Positions 45,945-54,818 of a stretch of 64,000 nucleotides of DNA are shown piece by piece (position 1 is the stretch's first letter; each line of letters starts with the position of its first letter). Both the position numbers and the translations under genes were made by a program. The DNA lies in contig NZ_CP063189.1 of the NCBI RefSeq assembly GCF_028609805.1, positions 806,001 to 870,000 on the forward strand. Direction: 5' to 3'. The notes below the pieces were generated by a model. The model had not been told where the DNA came from and ran no database searches. It was given only the letters and a program-made list of their open reading frames with translations. This stretch comes from Corynebacterium massiliense DSM 45435 (GTDB taxonomy: Bacteria > Actinomycetota > Actinomycetes > Mycobacteriales > Mycobacteriaceae).

Positions 45945-46774
45945 CCGATCTGCCGCGGGTCATGGCGATCATCAATCGCACCCCGGACTCCTTCTACGAC
46001 AAGGGCGCGACCTTCGGGCTCGACGACGCGGTGCGCCGCGCCGGGGAGGCGGTAGCGAGCGGCGCGACGATTCTCGATGTCGGCGGCGTCAAGGCCGGTC
46101 CCGGTACCGCGGTGGACGCCGCGGAGGAGATCGACCGCGTCGTGCCGGCGATCGCGGCGATGCACGAGCGCTTCCCGGACGTGCTCATCTCCGTCGACAC
46201 GTGGCGCTCCGGGGTGGCCGCGGCGGCGGTGGAGGCCGGCGCCGGCTTAGTCAACGACACCTGGGCGGGCTGGGACCCGCAGTTGGTGGAGGTCGCTGGC
46301 CACTACCGCGTCGGGTACGTCTGCTCGCACACCGGGGGCATCACCCCGCGCACCCGCCCGCACCGCGTGCACTACGACGACGTGGTGGCCGACGTCATCG
46401 CGGAAACCACGCGCGCCGCCGAGCACGCGGCCGGTCTGGGCTGCCCGCCGGAGCTCACGTTCATCGACCCGACCCACGACTTCGGCAAAAACACCTGGCA
46501 CGGGCTCGAGCTCCTGCGCCGGGTCGACGAGCTCGTGGCCACCGGCTGGCCGGTGCTCATGGCGCTGTCCAACAAGGACTTCGTGGGCGAGACGCTGGAC
46601 CGGGGCATCGACAAGCGCGTGCCCGGCACGCTCGCGGCGACGGCGTGGGCGGCCGAGCGCGGGGTGGCGGCCTTCCGCGCCCACGAGGTGGCGGAAACTG
46701 CCGATATAATCCAAATGATTGCCGCGATCCGCGGTGACATCCCGCCGCTGGCGACGACGAGAGGGCTGGCATAG
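45941..46774 (+). CDS. folP2: Dihydropteroate synthase homologue FolP2
   Basis: 277 residues with a pterin-binding TIM barrel: MAIINRTPDSFYDKG at the start, DVGGVKAGPG, and SVDTWRSGV. These match the FolP2 group of actinobacteria, which keeps the fold but has altered residues in the substrate loops and, in mycobacteria, does not replace FolP1. A true folate role is therefore doubtful; its fixed place next to gpgS hints at a link to glucosylglycerate or envelope metabolism. ATG overlaps the LOG gene. Confidence 0.85.
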   Translation: MTDLPRVMAIINRTPDSFYDKGATFGLDDAVRRAGEAVASGATILDVGGVKAGPGTAVDAAEEIDRVVPAIAAMHERFPDVLISVDTWRSGVAAAAVEAGAGLVNDTWAGWDPQLVEVAGHYRVGYVCSHTGGITPRTRPHRVHYDDVVADVIAETTRAAEHAAGLGCPPELTFIDPTHDFGKNTWHGLELLRRVDELVATGWPVLMALSNKDFVGETLDRGIDKRVPGTLAATAWAAERGVAAFRAHEVAETADIIQMIAAIRGDIPPLATTRGLA

Positions 46775-47521
46775 ATGAAGGTGTCCGTGGTCATCCCGGC
46801 GCTCAATGAGGAAGCAACCGTGGCCGACGTCGTGCGCGCCTGCCGCGCCGACGGCCCCGCCGAGGTGTTGGTCATCGACGCCGACTCGCAGGACGGTACC
46901 GCCCGGCAGGCCGCCGGCGCCGGGGCGACGGTGGTCAACTGGCGTGACCCGTTGCCCGACATTGCCCCGCGGCCGGGCAAGGGCGAATCCCTGTGGCGCG
47001 GGGTACACGCCGCCGGCGGCGACATCGTCGTCTTCGTCGACGCCGACTTGGAGTCCGCCGAGCCGGGGATGGTCCGCTCGCTCATCGCGCCGTTTGCAGA
47101 TCCGGACGTGCAGATGGTGCGGGCGGCCTATCGCCGCACCTTTGAGGGCAAACCTGCCGGTGGCGGCCGCGTCACTGAACTTACTGCGAAGCCGCTGCTG
47201 CGCCACTTCTTCCCGGAGTTAAACGGCATCAACCAGCCACTTGGCGGCGAGTACGCGGTGCGGCGCGAAGCAGCGGTGCAGGTGCCGTTCGTCGCGGGCT
47301 ACGGCGTCGAGTCGGGTCTGCTCATCGATTTCGCCCGCCGCTTCGGTGCGGACGCCATCGCCCAGGCGCAGCTCGCCCCGCGTGTGCACCGCAACCGGCC
47401 GCTGTCGCAGTTAACCCAGATGGCCGACGTCGTTTCCGGCACCATCCTCGCCCGGGCGCTGGAGCGCCCCTTGGAGGACTTCGACTTAAGCGAGCGCCCG
47501 CCGCTTGCGACCCTCGCCTAG
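46775..47521 (+). CDS. gpgS: Glucosyl-3-phosphoglycerate synthase
   Basis: 248 residues, a GT-A glycosyltransferase of family GT81. Features are VVIPALNEEATVADVV at the start, the metal-binding DxD as VFVDADLE, and GINQPLGGEYAVRRE. It makes glucosyl-3-phosphoglycerate from a nucleotide-glucose and 3-phosphoglycerate, the first step towards methylglucose lipopolysaccharides or glucosylglycerate. It abuts folP2 without a gap. The corynebacterial protein is shorter than mycobacterial GpgS (324), missing an N-terminal extension. Confidence 0.9.
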   Translation: MKVSVVIPALNEEATVADVVRACRADGPAEVLVIDADSQDGTARQAAGAGATVVNWRDPLPDIAPRPGKGESLWRGVHAAGGDIVVFVDADLESAEPGMVRSLIAPFADPDVQMVRAAYRRTFEGKPAGGGRVTELTAKPLLRHFFPELNGINQPLGGEYAVRREAAVQVPFVAGYGVESGLLIDFARRFGADAIAQAQLAPRVHRNRPLSQLTQMADVVSGTILARALERPLEDFDLSERPPLATLA

Positions 47522-47543
47522 AGCCTCAGTGGAAAGGAACCTC

Positions 47544-47822
47544 ATGCTGTCCTGGATTTTCCTCATCCTGATCCTTGCCGCCTTCGTCGTCATCGGCACG
47601 TGGAGCTTTACCTACTTCTTCGGCGGCGAGAAGGTCATGCCGGCCCGCCCCGACCTGGAGGTGGATCTCAACGCGCACAATGCCCAGGCGGTACGGCAGG
47701 GTGATTTCGGCGCCGTCGCATTCGACGTCGTCCCGCGCGGCTACCGGCAAGACCAGGTGGATGCGCTGCTCCACGAGCTGGCCGCCCAGCGCAATCCACA
47801 CGCGGCGGCCGAAAAGGGCTAA
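47544..47822 (+). CDS. Small membrane protein with DivIVA-like motif
   Basis: 92 residues: an N-terminal membrane helix (WIFLILILAAFVVIGTWSF), then a soluble tail with FDVVPRGYRQDQVDALLHEL, which matches the conserved DivIVA/DUF-type motif (F..VLRGY...QVD). Such proteins tether partners at the membrane; role unknown. It is the mycobacterial Rv1209-type neighbour of gpgS. The ATG at 47544 has GGAAAGGA before it; the longer reading overlaps gpgS. Confidence 0.82.
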   Translation: MLSWIFLILILAAFVVIGTWSFTYFFGGEKVMPARPDLEVDLNAHNAQAVRQGDFGAVAFDVVPRGYRQDQVDALLHELAAQRNPHAAAEKG

Positions 47823-47864
47823 ACTGGTCAGGGTACCTAAAACTCGGTCGGAGAGGAAACGGCA

Positions 47865-48032
47865 ATGGCAGCAATGAAACCGCGGACCACCGGTGGCCCC
47901 ATGGAGGCGGTCGAGGAATCGCGCAAGATTGTCATGCGCATTCCTTCCGAGGGCGGTGGACGCATTGTCCTCGAGCTCAGCCACGACGAGGCGGCGGAGC
48001 TTGGTTCTTTGCTCACGGAAGTGACCGGTTAG
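47865..48032 (+). CDS. DUF3117 protein (55 aa)
   Basis: 55 residues beginning MAAMKPRTTGGPMEAVEESR and ending GSLLTEVTG. It is the tiny, highly conserved DUF3117 protein of actinobacteria (Rv1211-type), found beside gpgS and glgA/glgC genes. Function unknown, but conservation of MKPRTGxGPxEAxKEGR suggests nucleic acid or partner binding. A GAGAGGAA precedes the ATG. Easy to miss because of its length. Confidence 0.9.
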   Translation: MAAMKPRTTGGPMEAVEESRKIVMRIPSEGGGRIVLELSHDEAAELGSLLTEVTG

Positions 48033-48042
48033 TCTTACATTC

Positions 48043-48912
48043 ATGCTTGCTGATGTAATCCACGCTCTCGCCGATCCGAACGACGGAACCGATCTTCAAG
48101 GCGCGGATGACTTCCGCCGCTTGGTTTCTACCTCGGGGCATTCCTACGACGTGGCCAAGCAGGGCTACGTCACCTTGGCTCCGGGGGCTGGGCTCAAGCA
48201 CGAGGGCGACGATATCGACATGGTCAACGCCCGCGAGGCGTACCTGTCCCGCGGCCACTTCGCCCCCTTCGTGGAGGCGGTGACGGACGCCGTGCAGGAC
48301 GTGGTGGAGCACCGCGAGCTTGGCGATGCCGCGGTGCCGACCTTCCTCGAAGTCGGCGCCGGCACCGGCTACTACCTGTCGCACACCCTGGATTCCATCG
48401 ACGGCTCGTGCGGCATCGGGCTGGACGTGTCCGTCCCAGCCGCAAAACACCTGGCTAAGTGCCACTCGCGGGTGGGCGCAGTGGTCGCCGACGTGTGGGA
48501 GCGCCTCCCGCTGCGCGACAACTCGGTGGACGCTATTACCGTCATCTTCGCGCCGCGCAACCCAGCCGAGTTCCAGCGCGTCCTTGCACCCGGCGGGGAA
48601 GTGGTGGTGCTGACCCCGGGCGCTGGCCACTTGGATGAGCTGCGCGAGCCGCTCGGCATTCTGGGCGTGGAAGACGGCAAGGTTGAGCGGATGTACGAGC
48701 AGGCGGCGGGCTACCTCGAACAGGCCGCCGAGCCGCAGGACATCTCGTTCCCCATCACCTTGGACCGTGAGTCCATCAAGGCCCAGGTGGGCATGAGCCC
48801 CTCGGCCCGCCACATTGAGCCGGCTGAGCTGGAGCGCCGCGTGCAGGCGCTGCCCGATCAGCTCACGGTCACCGCACACGCGCGGCTGGACCGCCTGCGC
48901 GCCGCCGCGTAA
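48043..48912 (+). CDS. RlmA-like rRNA methyltransferase lacking the zinc-ribbon cysteines
   Basis: 289 residues with a class I SAM-binding domain (FLEVGAGTGYYLSHTL) and the RlmA-family stretch DVAKQGYVTL followed by NAREAYLSRGHFAPFVEAV. RlmA enzymes methylate G745 or G748 in 23S rRNA. The N-terminal zinc ribbon (four Cys/His in E. coli) is degraded here: where CPLC... and CxxxH are expected, the sequence reads FRRLVSTSGHSYD. Substrate recognition may thus differ. ATG at 48043 lies 10 bp after the DUF3117 gene. The stop codon is part of a 22-bp tandem repeat that ends in a terminator. Confidence 0.82.
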   Translation: MLADVIHALADPNDGTDLQGADDFRRLVSTSGHSYDVAKQGYVTLAPGAGLKHEGDDIDMVNAREAYLSRGHFAPFVEAVTDAVQDVVEHRELGDAAVPTFLEVGAGTGYYLSHTLDSIDGSCGIGLDVSVPAAKHLAKCHSRVGAVVADVWERLPLRDNSVDAITVIFAPRNPAEFQRVLAPGGEVVVLTPGAGHLDELREPLGILGVEDGKVERMYEQAAGYLEQAAEPQDISFPITLDRESIKAQVGMSPSARHIEPAELERRVQALPDQLTVTAHARLDRLRAAA

Positions 48913-48951
48913 TCACGCGCGGGAGCGTTCGTAATCACGTGCGGGAGCGTT
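48908..48951 (+). repeat. 22-bp tandem direct repeat spanning the methyltransferase stop
   Basis: CGTAATCACGCGCGGGAGCG... (48908-48929) and its copy (48930-48951) differ at one base (48918 against 48940). The first copy includes the TAA of the methyltransferase gene. Confidence 0.85.
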
Positions 48952-48964
48952 TACGCTCCCGCAC
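48939..48964. terminator. Bidirectional terminator hairpin
   Basis: GTGCGGGAGCG (48939-48949) pairs perfectly with CGCTCCCGCAC (48954-48964) around the loop TTTA. It lies between convergent genes and includes the last codons and stop of the GH32-like gene. A T-rich tract is lacking. Confidence 0.6.
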
Positions 48965-50390
48965 GTTCGAACTCGCGCAAAATCTCCGCGTCGCCCTCGG
49001 TGGTGACGCGGAAGCCGGAGCAACCGCCGACGAAGTACACGCGCGATGCCATGGCCACCTGGCCGCTGTCGGCGAAAACCTCGACGGTGGAGCCGTCGAC
49101 GATGATGGTCAGCGAGTCGGAATCGCCCTCGTCCAGGTGGGCCTGGGCCTTCGGCTCGTTGGCGTAGCGCGCGTCGAACGCGACACCCATGGAGCGATCC
49201 AGGGTGAGGGTCTCGCCCACGTGCTCGATGACGGCGGCCGGGTTGCCGCGCTCGTTGAGCAGCTCGACGGTGACCTTGGAGCCCTCCGGCACGTCCATCA
49301 GCCCGGTCCACATGCGGGCGTACCGCGAGTCGGCCACCGCATCGGGAAGCCCGTTCGGCGGCGTCTGGAACAGCTTGCCGCCCTGCAGGCTCACCCGGCG
49401 GGGCAGCGACAGCGCGTTGGCCCAGCCTTCCGCGGTCAGCGACGGGTGCGCGGCCGGCTCGTCGCGGCGGCCGTGGCCGTTTAACAGGCCGAAGAGGAGC
49501 GCGGCATCGTAACGCGTGGCCTTGTCGATGGTGCCCTCGGTGTAGTTGACGTTGCGCGGGCGGGTGAAGTCGTGCCCGAAGTCCACGCGCTGGAACGGCT
49601 GGGAGACGTGGAAGACGGAGCCTTCCAGCTCGCCGACGACGTAGCCGGAGATCTCGCCCTGCTGATCGACCTCGAGGGTGACTAGCACGACGTCGTAGAT
49701 CTTGCCGTCCACTTCGTCGCGCAGGCGCAGGATGCGCGGCGAGACCACCGGCGGCAGCGCGCCGTCGTGGGCGGCGAAGCCGGAATCGCCGTCGAAGGTC
49801 ACTGGGCCCACGAACGACCAGTCCTTGCCGTCTTCACTCTTGAGCACGACCGGGCGCGGATCGTCGAGGTCGCCGGTCAGCGCGAGCATCAGCCAGCCGG
49901 AGTGCGGCTCCTGGCGGTCTTCGCCGGCCCAATCGGGCACGACGCAGGGGGAGCGGAACGAGTGGAAACCTTCGGCGGTGGAATCGTCGGCCACCACGGC
50001 GACGCGCTCGACGTTCTGGTCGAGGACCGTGCAGTCGTCCGACAGCTCGCAGGCGTCGTTGAAGTCGATGTAGCGGGCCAGCTCGATGCGGGTCTCGTCG
50101 GCGGTCACCGAGGTGTAGTAGAGGCACACCGAGTCATCGATAGCCGCCACCGAGCCGGCGCGGACGGTCTTTTCCTCCTCGTTCGGGCCGAGCGCGTCGT
50201 CGCACTCCAGCCAGTCAAAGGGAGTGTCCTCGGAGACGTTGTGTCCCCAGCGGAACGGGCCGTCCACGCTGCGGCGGTACTGGAACCACAGGTGCCATAC
50301 CTTGTCGTTGAGCAAGACTCCGGCGGGTGCTTCGACCACACCCTCCTCCGGCGCGAAGTGCAATTCCGGTCGGTGAACTTTTCGATCCAT
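48951..50390 (-). CDS. GH32-like protein with degenerate active site (probable pseudoenzyme)
   Basis: 479 residues with the overall GH32 plan (five-bladed propeller plus C-terminal beta-sandwich); RPELHFAPEEG and FRWGHNVSEDTPFDW match the start of invertases and sucrose-6-phosphate hydrolases. The three catalytic carboxylates are lost: WMNDPNG is VVEAPAG (18-24, Ala at the nucleophile), FRDP is FRSP (145-148), and ECP is VSP (216-218). It is unlikely to hydrolyse sucrose or fructans. It lies 12 bp downstream of glgA in the same direction, suggesting a binding or regulatory role in glycogen/alpha-glucan metabolism. No signal peptide. Confidence 0.8.
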   Translation of the reverse strand: MDRKVHRPELHFAPEEGVVEAPAGVLLNDKVWHLWFQYRRSVDGPFRWGHNVSEDTPFDWLECDDALGPNEEEKTVRAGSVAAIDDSVCLYYTSVTADETRIELARYIDFNDACELSDDCTVLDQNVERVAVVADDSTAEGFHSFRSPCVVPDWAGEDRQEPHSGWLMLALTGDLDDPRPVVLKSEDGKDWSFVGPVTFDGDSGFAAHDGALPPVVSPRILRLRDEVDGKIYDVVLVTLEVDQQGEISGYVVGELEGSVFHVSQPFQRVDFGHDFTRPRNVNYTEGTIDKATRYDAALLFGLLNGHGRRDEPAAHPSLTAEGWANALSLPRRVSLQGGKLFQTPPNGLPDAVADSRYARMWTGLMDVPEGSKVTVELLNERGNPAAVIEHVGETLTLDRSMGVAFDARYANEPKAQAHLDEGDSDSLTIIVDGSTVEVFADSGQVAMASRVYFVGGCSGFRVTTEGDAEILREFERAGA

Positions 50391-50402
50391 CAGCGAAGCT
50401 TC

Positions 50403-51557
50403 CTACATCAACGATTCGTACACGTTCAAAGTCTGAGTGGCGATAGTACTCCAACTAAAGTTGTCTATCGCTCGTGCGCGCCCGAGTGTACCCATCTTCT
50501 CAGTCAGGCCACTTTGGCTTACTACGTCATTCACAGCCCCGGCGAGGCGCTCTTCAAATTCCGCAGGGTGGGACGCGTCGTAGTGGACGAGCCGCCCGGT
50601 GTCGCCGTCGCTGACCACCTCGGGGATGCCGCCGACATCGGAGGCGACGACGGCGGTGCCGCACGCCATGGCCTCCAGGTTGACGATGCCCAGCGGCTCG
50701 TAGATGGACGGGCACACGAACACGTCGGCGGCGGTGTAGACCTGCTGCACGCGGTCTTTGTCTAGCATTTCCTGAATCCACCACACGCCATCGCGTTCGG
50801 CCTGCAGGGTGGCCACGAGCTTTTCCACTCGGCCCTTGATCTCCGGGGTGTCGGGGGCGCCGGCGCACAAGATGAGCTGGGTGTCCGGGTGGAAAGAGCG
50901 CGCGGCCTTGAGCAAGTGCTCGACGCCCTTTTGCTGGGTGATGCGCCCGACGAAGGCGACAATGGGGCGGGAGCGGTCGACGCCGAGCGAGTCGAGGTAG
51001 GTGCCGTGGCGCGGCTGCCACACTTGCGTGTCGATGCCGTTGAGCACCACGTGGATTTTGTCTTCATCGATGTCCGGGTAGGCATCGACAATCGCGTTCT
51101 TCATGCCGCGCGAAACAGCGATAATCGCGTCAGCGTTTACCATCGCGTTCTTCTCCGACCACGACGACACGTCGTAGCCGCCGCCGAGCTGCTCGCGCTT
51201 CCACGGGCGGTGCGGCTCGAGCGAGTGGGCAGTGACCACGTGGGGCACGCCGTAGAGTGTGCCCGCCAAGTGGCCGGCCAGGCCCGCGTACCACGTGTGT
51301 GAGTGAGCGACGTCGATCTCGCTCGCCGCGTCCGCCATGCGCAGGCCCGTCGACAGCGTGCGCAGAGCGGGATTAGCCCCGGCTAGTTCCGGGTCCGCGG
51401 CGTGGGCGGTGACCCCGGCCTCGGTGCGGGGCTCTCCCCAGCAGTGAACGTCGACATCGACAAGCTGGCGCAGATGCCGGGTGAGCTCCGCGACGTGGAC
51501 GCCGGCGCCGCCGTAGACCTCAGGTGGATACTCCCGCGTAAAGATTCCCGCTCTCAT
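50403..51557 (-). CDS. glgA: Glycogen synthase GlgA / maltose-1-phosphate synthase (GlgM type)
   Basis: 384 residues, GT-B family GT4/GT5-like. Visible features: PPEVYGGAGVHVAELTRHL for the acceptor-binding loop, FVGRITQQKG, and the nucleotide-sugar motif SIYEPLGIVNLEAMACGTAV with its two Glu residues. It uses ADP-glucose, made by GlgC, to build glycogen or, in mycobacteria, maltose-1-phosphate for the GlgE pathway. ATG at 51557 gives the standard opening MRAGIFTREYPPEVYGG. It is divergent from glgC with a ~100-bp shared promoter region. Confidence 0.94.
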   Translation of the reverse strand: MRAGIFTREYPPEVYGGAGVHVAELTRHLRQLVDVDVHCWGEPRTEAGVTAHAADPELAGANPALRTLSTGLRMADAASEIDVAHSHTWYAGLAGHLAGTLYGVPHVVTAHSLEPHRPWKREQLGGGYDVSSWSEKNAMVNADAIIAVSRGMKNAIVDAYPDIDEDKIHVVLNGIDTQVWQPRHGTYLDSLGVDRSRPIVAFVGRITQQKGVEHLLKAARSFHPDTQLILCAGAPDTPEIKGRVEKLVATLQAERDGVWWIQEMLDKDRVQQVYTAADVFVCPSIYEPLGIVNLEAMACGTAVVASDVGGIPEVVSDGDTGRLVHYDASHPAEFEERLAGAVNDVVSQSGLTEKMGTLGRARAIDNFSWSTIATQTLNVYESLM

Positions 51558-51656
51558 AACGTCACACTGTACCTGCAGGGCACAGGCCCCCGGAGGGAGA
51601 AAAATAGGCGAGTACAAGTGGTGCCAAGGCCGAATTTTTAGCCTAAGTTAAACACT

Positions 51657-52874
51657 GTGAAGAGCCAGCCGAATGTCCTTGCCATTGTCCTCGCCGGCGG
51701 GGAAGGAAAGCGCCTGTTCCCCCTGACCGAAGACCGCGCCAAGCCAGCCGTGCCCTTTGGTGGTTCCTACCGCCTCATCGACTTCGTTTTGTCCAACCTG
51801 GTCAACGCCGGTTTCTACAAGATCGCGGTGCTGACTCAGTACAAATCCCACTCGCTCGACCGCCACATCTCCCAGGCCTGGAACCTGTCGGGCCCCATCC
51901 CGCAGTACATCGCGTCCGTGCCCGCCCAGCAGCGCCGCGGCAAGCGCTGGTACAACGGCTCCGCTGACGCCATTTTGCAGTCGCTCAACCTCATCTATGA
52001 CGAGCGCCCCGACTACGTCATCGTCTTCGGCGCCGACCACGTCTACCGGATGGACCCGCGCCAGATGGTCGACGAGCACATCGAATCCGGCAAGGCCTGC
52101 TCGGTGGCCGGCATCCGCGTCCCCCGCGCCGAAGCGCACGCGTTCGGCTGCATCCAGGCGGATGCGGATGGCACCATCACCGAGTTCGTGGAAAAGCCCG
52201 CCGATCCGCCCGCCACGCCAGATGATCCGGACTCCGCATACGCGTCGATGGGCAACTACGTCTTCACCACCGACGCGCTGGTGGAGGCGCTCCAGCGCGA
52301 CGAGAACTTCGACGGATCCAAACACGACATGGGCGGCGACATCATCCCGTCATTCGTGGAGCGCGGCGAGGCGCACGTCTACGATTTCATGTCCAACGTG
52401 GTGCCCGGGGCCACCGACCGCGACCGCGGGTACTGGCGCGATGTGGGAACCATCGACTCGTTCTACGACGCGCACATGGATCTCATCTCCGTGCACCCGA
52501 TTTTCAACCTGTACAACCGCAGCTGGCCGATTCACTCCACCGACAATGAGAACCTGCCGCCGGCCAAGCTGGTGCACGATGGCATCGCGCAGGCCTCCAT
52601 GGTCGCCGCCGGTTCCATCGTCGCCGGCGGCACGGTGCGCAACTCGGTGTTGGCCACCGACGTGCACGTTGCCGCCGGCGCGACGGTGGAAAGCTCCGTG
52701 CTGTTTCCGGGCGTGCGCGTGGAAAGCGGGGCGGTGGTCCGCCACGCCATCCTGGATAAGAACGTCACCGTCAGCGCCGGCGAAATCGTCGGCGTGGACC
52801 CCGAGCGCGACAAGGCGCGCTTTCAGGTCTCTGCCGCCGGCGTGGTGGTCGTAGGTAAGAACCAGGTGGTCTAG
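51657..52874 (+). CDS. glgC: Glucose-1-phosphate adenylyltransferase
   Basis: 405 residues. The N-terminal nucleotidyltransferase domain has [21 protein letters not shown] and [13 protein letters not shown]; the C-terminal part is a left-handed beta-helix ([19 protein letters not shown]). It makes ADP-glucose, the donor for glgA. The GTG at 51657 gives the conserved N-terminus. It is divergent from glgA. The stop region carries a small repeat (CCAGGTGGTCTA twice, 52863 and 52877). Confidence 0.95.
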   Translation: MKSQPNVLAIVLAGGEGKRLFPLTEDRAKPAVPFGGSYRLIDFVLSNLVNAGFYKIAVLTQYKSHSLDRHISQAWNLSGPIPQYIASVPAQQRRGKRWYNGSADAILQSLNLIYDERPDYVIVFGADHVYRMDPRQMVDEHIESGKACSVAGIRVPRAEAHAFGCIQADADGTITEFVEKPADPPATPDDPDSAYASMGNYVFTTDALVEALQRDENFDGSKHDMGGDIIPSFVERGEAHVYDFMSNVVPGATDRDRGYWRDVGTIDSFYDAHMDLISVHPIFNLYNRSWPIHSTDNENLPPAKLVHDGIAQASMVAAGSIVAGGTVRNSVLATDVHVAAGATVESSVLFPGVRVESGAVVRHAILDKNVTVSAGEIVGVDPERDKARFQVSAAGVVVVGKNQVV

Positions 52875-52885
52875 CGCCAGGTGGT

Positions 52886-53566
52886 CTAACGCTTGGTCAC
52901 CAAGGTCACGCCCGCGCCGAGGGGGAGGCGGGTGACGGTGGCCTGGGCGGCTGCGCCGGAGTCCGCCTGCGCCAGATCGCGCACGACAGCGTCAGCCTCA
53001 CGGGCGCTGGCGGTGTCGCGGTCGGTGCGGGTGTCGTCGGCCACGGTGCCATCGAGAAGCGAGCCGGCGAGCACCAGCGTGCCGTGCGGGGCGAGCAGCG
53101 GCCACGCGGCCTCCACGGTGGCCTTCAGATCCGGGGCCGCGACGTCGGCGTAGATGACCTGGTAGGCGTCATTGGCCAGGCGGGACATCACGTCGAGCGG
53201 GCGGGAGGGCAAAAAGCGCACGCGGGAGGTGGAATAGCCGGCCGACCGGAACAGCTCGCGGGCGTGGTTCTGGTGCTCGGCCTCCGGGTCGATGCAGGTA
53301 AGCGAACCGGACTGCCCGAGGCCCTCCAGAAGATACAGCCCCGCGACGGAGACCGCCGGGGTGGCGGCGACCACTTGCGCCTTCTCCGTCTGGCCGCGGT
53401 GGCCGGTGGAGGCGGCGGCAAGGGTGCTGAGCAGCTGGCCGGTGGGGAAGTCGGGCACCGTCAGCGAGTATTCCTCCGCATGCGCGTAGGCGTCGCGCAG
53501 GGCCGGGGAACACTCGGTGGTGTGCTGGATGTAGTTGCTCAGTGCATCGAAGGCGGTAGTACTCAC
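52886..53566 (-). CDS. Class I SAM-dependent O-methyltransferase (Rv1220c-like)
   Basis: 226 residues resembling the catechol-type O-methyltransferases (family 3). The SAM site is atypical: where these enzymes have EIGTxxG this protein has AVSVAGLYLLEGL, followed by the acidic motif SLTCIDPEAEHQNHAR, which would contact the SAM ribose. Substrate unknown. The position between glgC and sigE, convergent to glgC and divergent from sigE, is the same as for M. tuberculosis Rv1220c. ATG at 53566. Confidence 0.85.
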   Translation of the reverse strand: MSTTAFDALSNYIQHTTECSPALRDAYAHAEEYSLTVPDFPTGQLLSTLAAASTGHRGQTEKAQVVAATPAVSVAGLYLLEGLGQSGSLTCIDPEAEHQNHARELFRSAGYSTSRVRFLPSRPLDVMSRLANDAYQVIYADVAAPDLKATVEAAWPLLAPHGTLVLAGSLLDGTVADDTRTDRDTASAREADAVVRDLAQADSGAAAQATVTRLPLGAGVTLVTKR

Positions 53567-53744
53567 GCCTGCCTAGTCTAGGGGACGGGTGTGCTGGTCA
53601 CGGCAGCCTATGCCCCGGCTGCCCGGAATCTGTGACGGCTGGGGCGAAAGTGGTGTATGCGCCGCCAAAAAGGAGTGGTGCTATCAGCGTTTTCCTAAGC
53701 TTCACAACTAGGAGATCCGGCACGGTGTGTTGCACAATACAGCT

Positions 53745-54350
53745 ATGGACAACGTGACTCAGTCAAGCCACTCCGGCCTTACTGGGACCGCCGCGTTCGA
53801 CGCGGGGGAAGGAGCACTGCCGTCGTGGAGCGAGCTCGTTGCCGAGCACGCCGACGGGGTGTACCGCTTGGCCTACCGGTTGGCCGGCAACCAGCACGAC
53901 GCGGAGGATCTGACGCAGGAGACCTTCATGCGCGTGTTCCGGTCGCTCGACCGCTACGAGCCCGGCACGTTCAAGGGCTGGCTGCACCGGATCACCACGA
54001 ACCTGTTTTTGGACATGGTGCGCCACCGGCAAAAGATCCGGATGGAGCAACTGCCGGAGGACTACGACCGCGTCCCCGGGGATGCGGCCACCCCGGAGGA
54101 GGTCTACTCCGAGGCGAACCTGGACCCGGCACTTCAGCGCGCGCTGGACGAGCTGAGCCCGGACTTCCGCGTTGCCGTGGTGCTGTGTGACGTGGTGGGG
54201 ATGAGCTACGAAGAAATCGCGGCGACGCTCGGCGTGAAGATGGGCACGGTTCGCTCGCGTATCCACCGCGCCCGCGCGCAGCTGCGGGACTCGCTGGAGC
54301 AAGCGGCGCGTTCTAATGCCGAAACGCGGACGCTGCTGCGGATGCGTTAG
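53745..54350 (+). CDS. sigE: ECF sigma factor SigE
   Basis: 201 residues. Region 2 contains [20 protein letters not shown] and the -10-recognition helix; region 4 contains [20 protein letters not shown] and the [23 protein letters not shown]. It is the envelope-stress ECF factor of corynebacteria and mycobacteria (heat, surfactant), held by the anti-sigma factor encoded next. ATG at 53745 was preferred over TTG at 53727 because it matches family length. Followed after 53 bp by the anti-sigma gene. Confidence 0.94.
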   Translation: MDNVTQSSHSGLTGTAAFDAGEGALPSWSELVAEHADGVYRLAYRLAGNQHDAEDLTQETFMRVFRSLDRYEPGTFKGWLHRITTNLFLDMVRHRQKIRMEQLPEDYDRVPGDAATPEEVYSEANLDPALQRALDELSPDFRVAVVLCDVVGMSYEEIAATLGVKMGTVRSRIHRARAQLRDSLEQAARSNAETRTLLRMR

Positions 54351-54403
54351 CGCGCTGCGGTCTACACTTTCCCTCGCTCGACACACGTCGCTGTTGTAGG
54401 CAG

Positions 54404-54808
54404 GTGATCGAAATGTTCAGCCAGAAACCGCGCCAGGACGCGCCCGTATCGGATCCGATCGGCCACCTCGGCCCGGAAGCACTCGCCGCATACGTGGACG
54501 GGGAGATGGACCGCAAGTCCATGCGCCGCGCCGACTACCACTTCGCCCGCTGCGCCGAATGCCGCACGGAGGTGCTCGCCCAGAAGGGGGCATCTGAGTG
54601 GCTCAAGCGCTCCACGGACACCAGCCAAGTGCATGCGTCCGCGGAGCTTCTGGCCAAGCTCACCCACCTCGACGAGGCGGCCGCGCAGGACGCGCACCCC
54701 ACCCAGCCGAAACCGCGGCGCTCCAAGTTATCTGCTCTGGGCGCCCTCGCGCGTGCCTTCACGAGCCACCCACGGCCGATCTCCGAGCCCCGCCGGCCCA
54801 AGGGCTAA
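54404..54808 (+). CDS. cseE: Zinc-binding anti-sigma factor for SigE (CseE/RseA type)
   Basis: 134 residues with the ZAS anti-sigma motif HFARCAECRTEV (His-x3-Cys-x2-Cys), a short acidic linker and a basic C-terminus. No membrane helix, so it acts in the cytoplasm, binding SigE and releasing it under envelope or thiol stress. The start may be GTG at 54404 or ATG at 54413. The order sigE-anti-sigma-tatB is the conserved one. Confidence 0.9.
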   Translation: MIEMFSQKPRQDAPVSDPIGHLGPEALAAYVDGEMDRKSMRRADYHFARCAECRTEVLAQKGASEWLKRSTDTSQVHASAELLAKLTHLDEAAAQDAHPTQPKPRRSKLSALGALARAFTSHPRPISEPRRPKG

Positions 54809-54818
54809 AGTAGACCCC

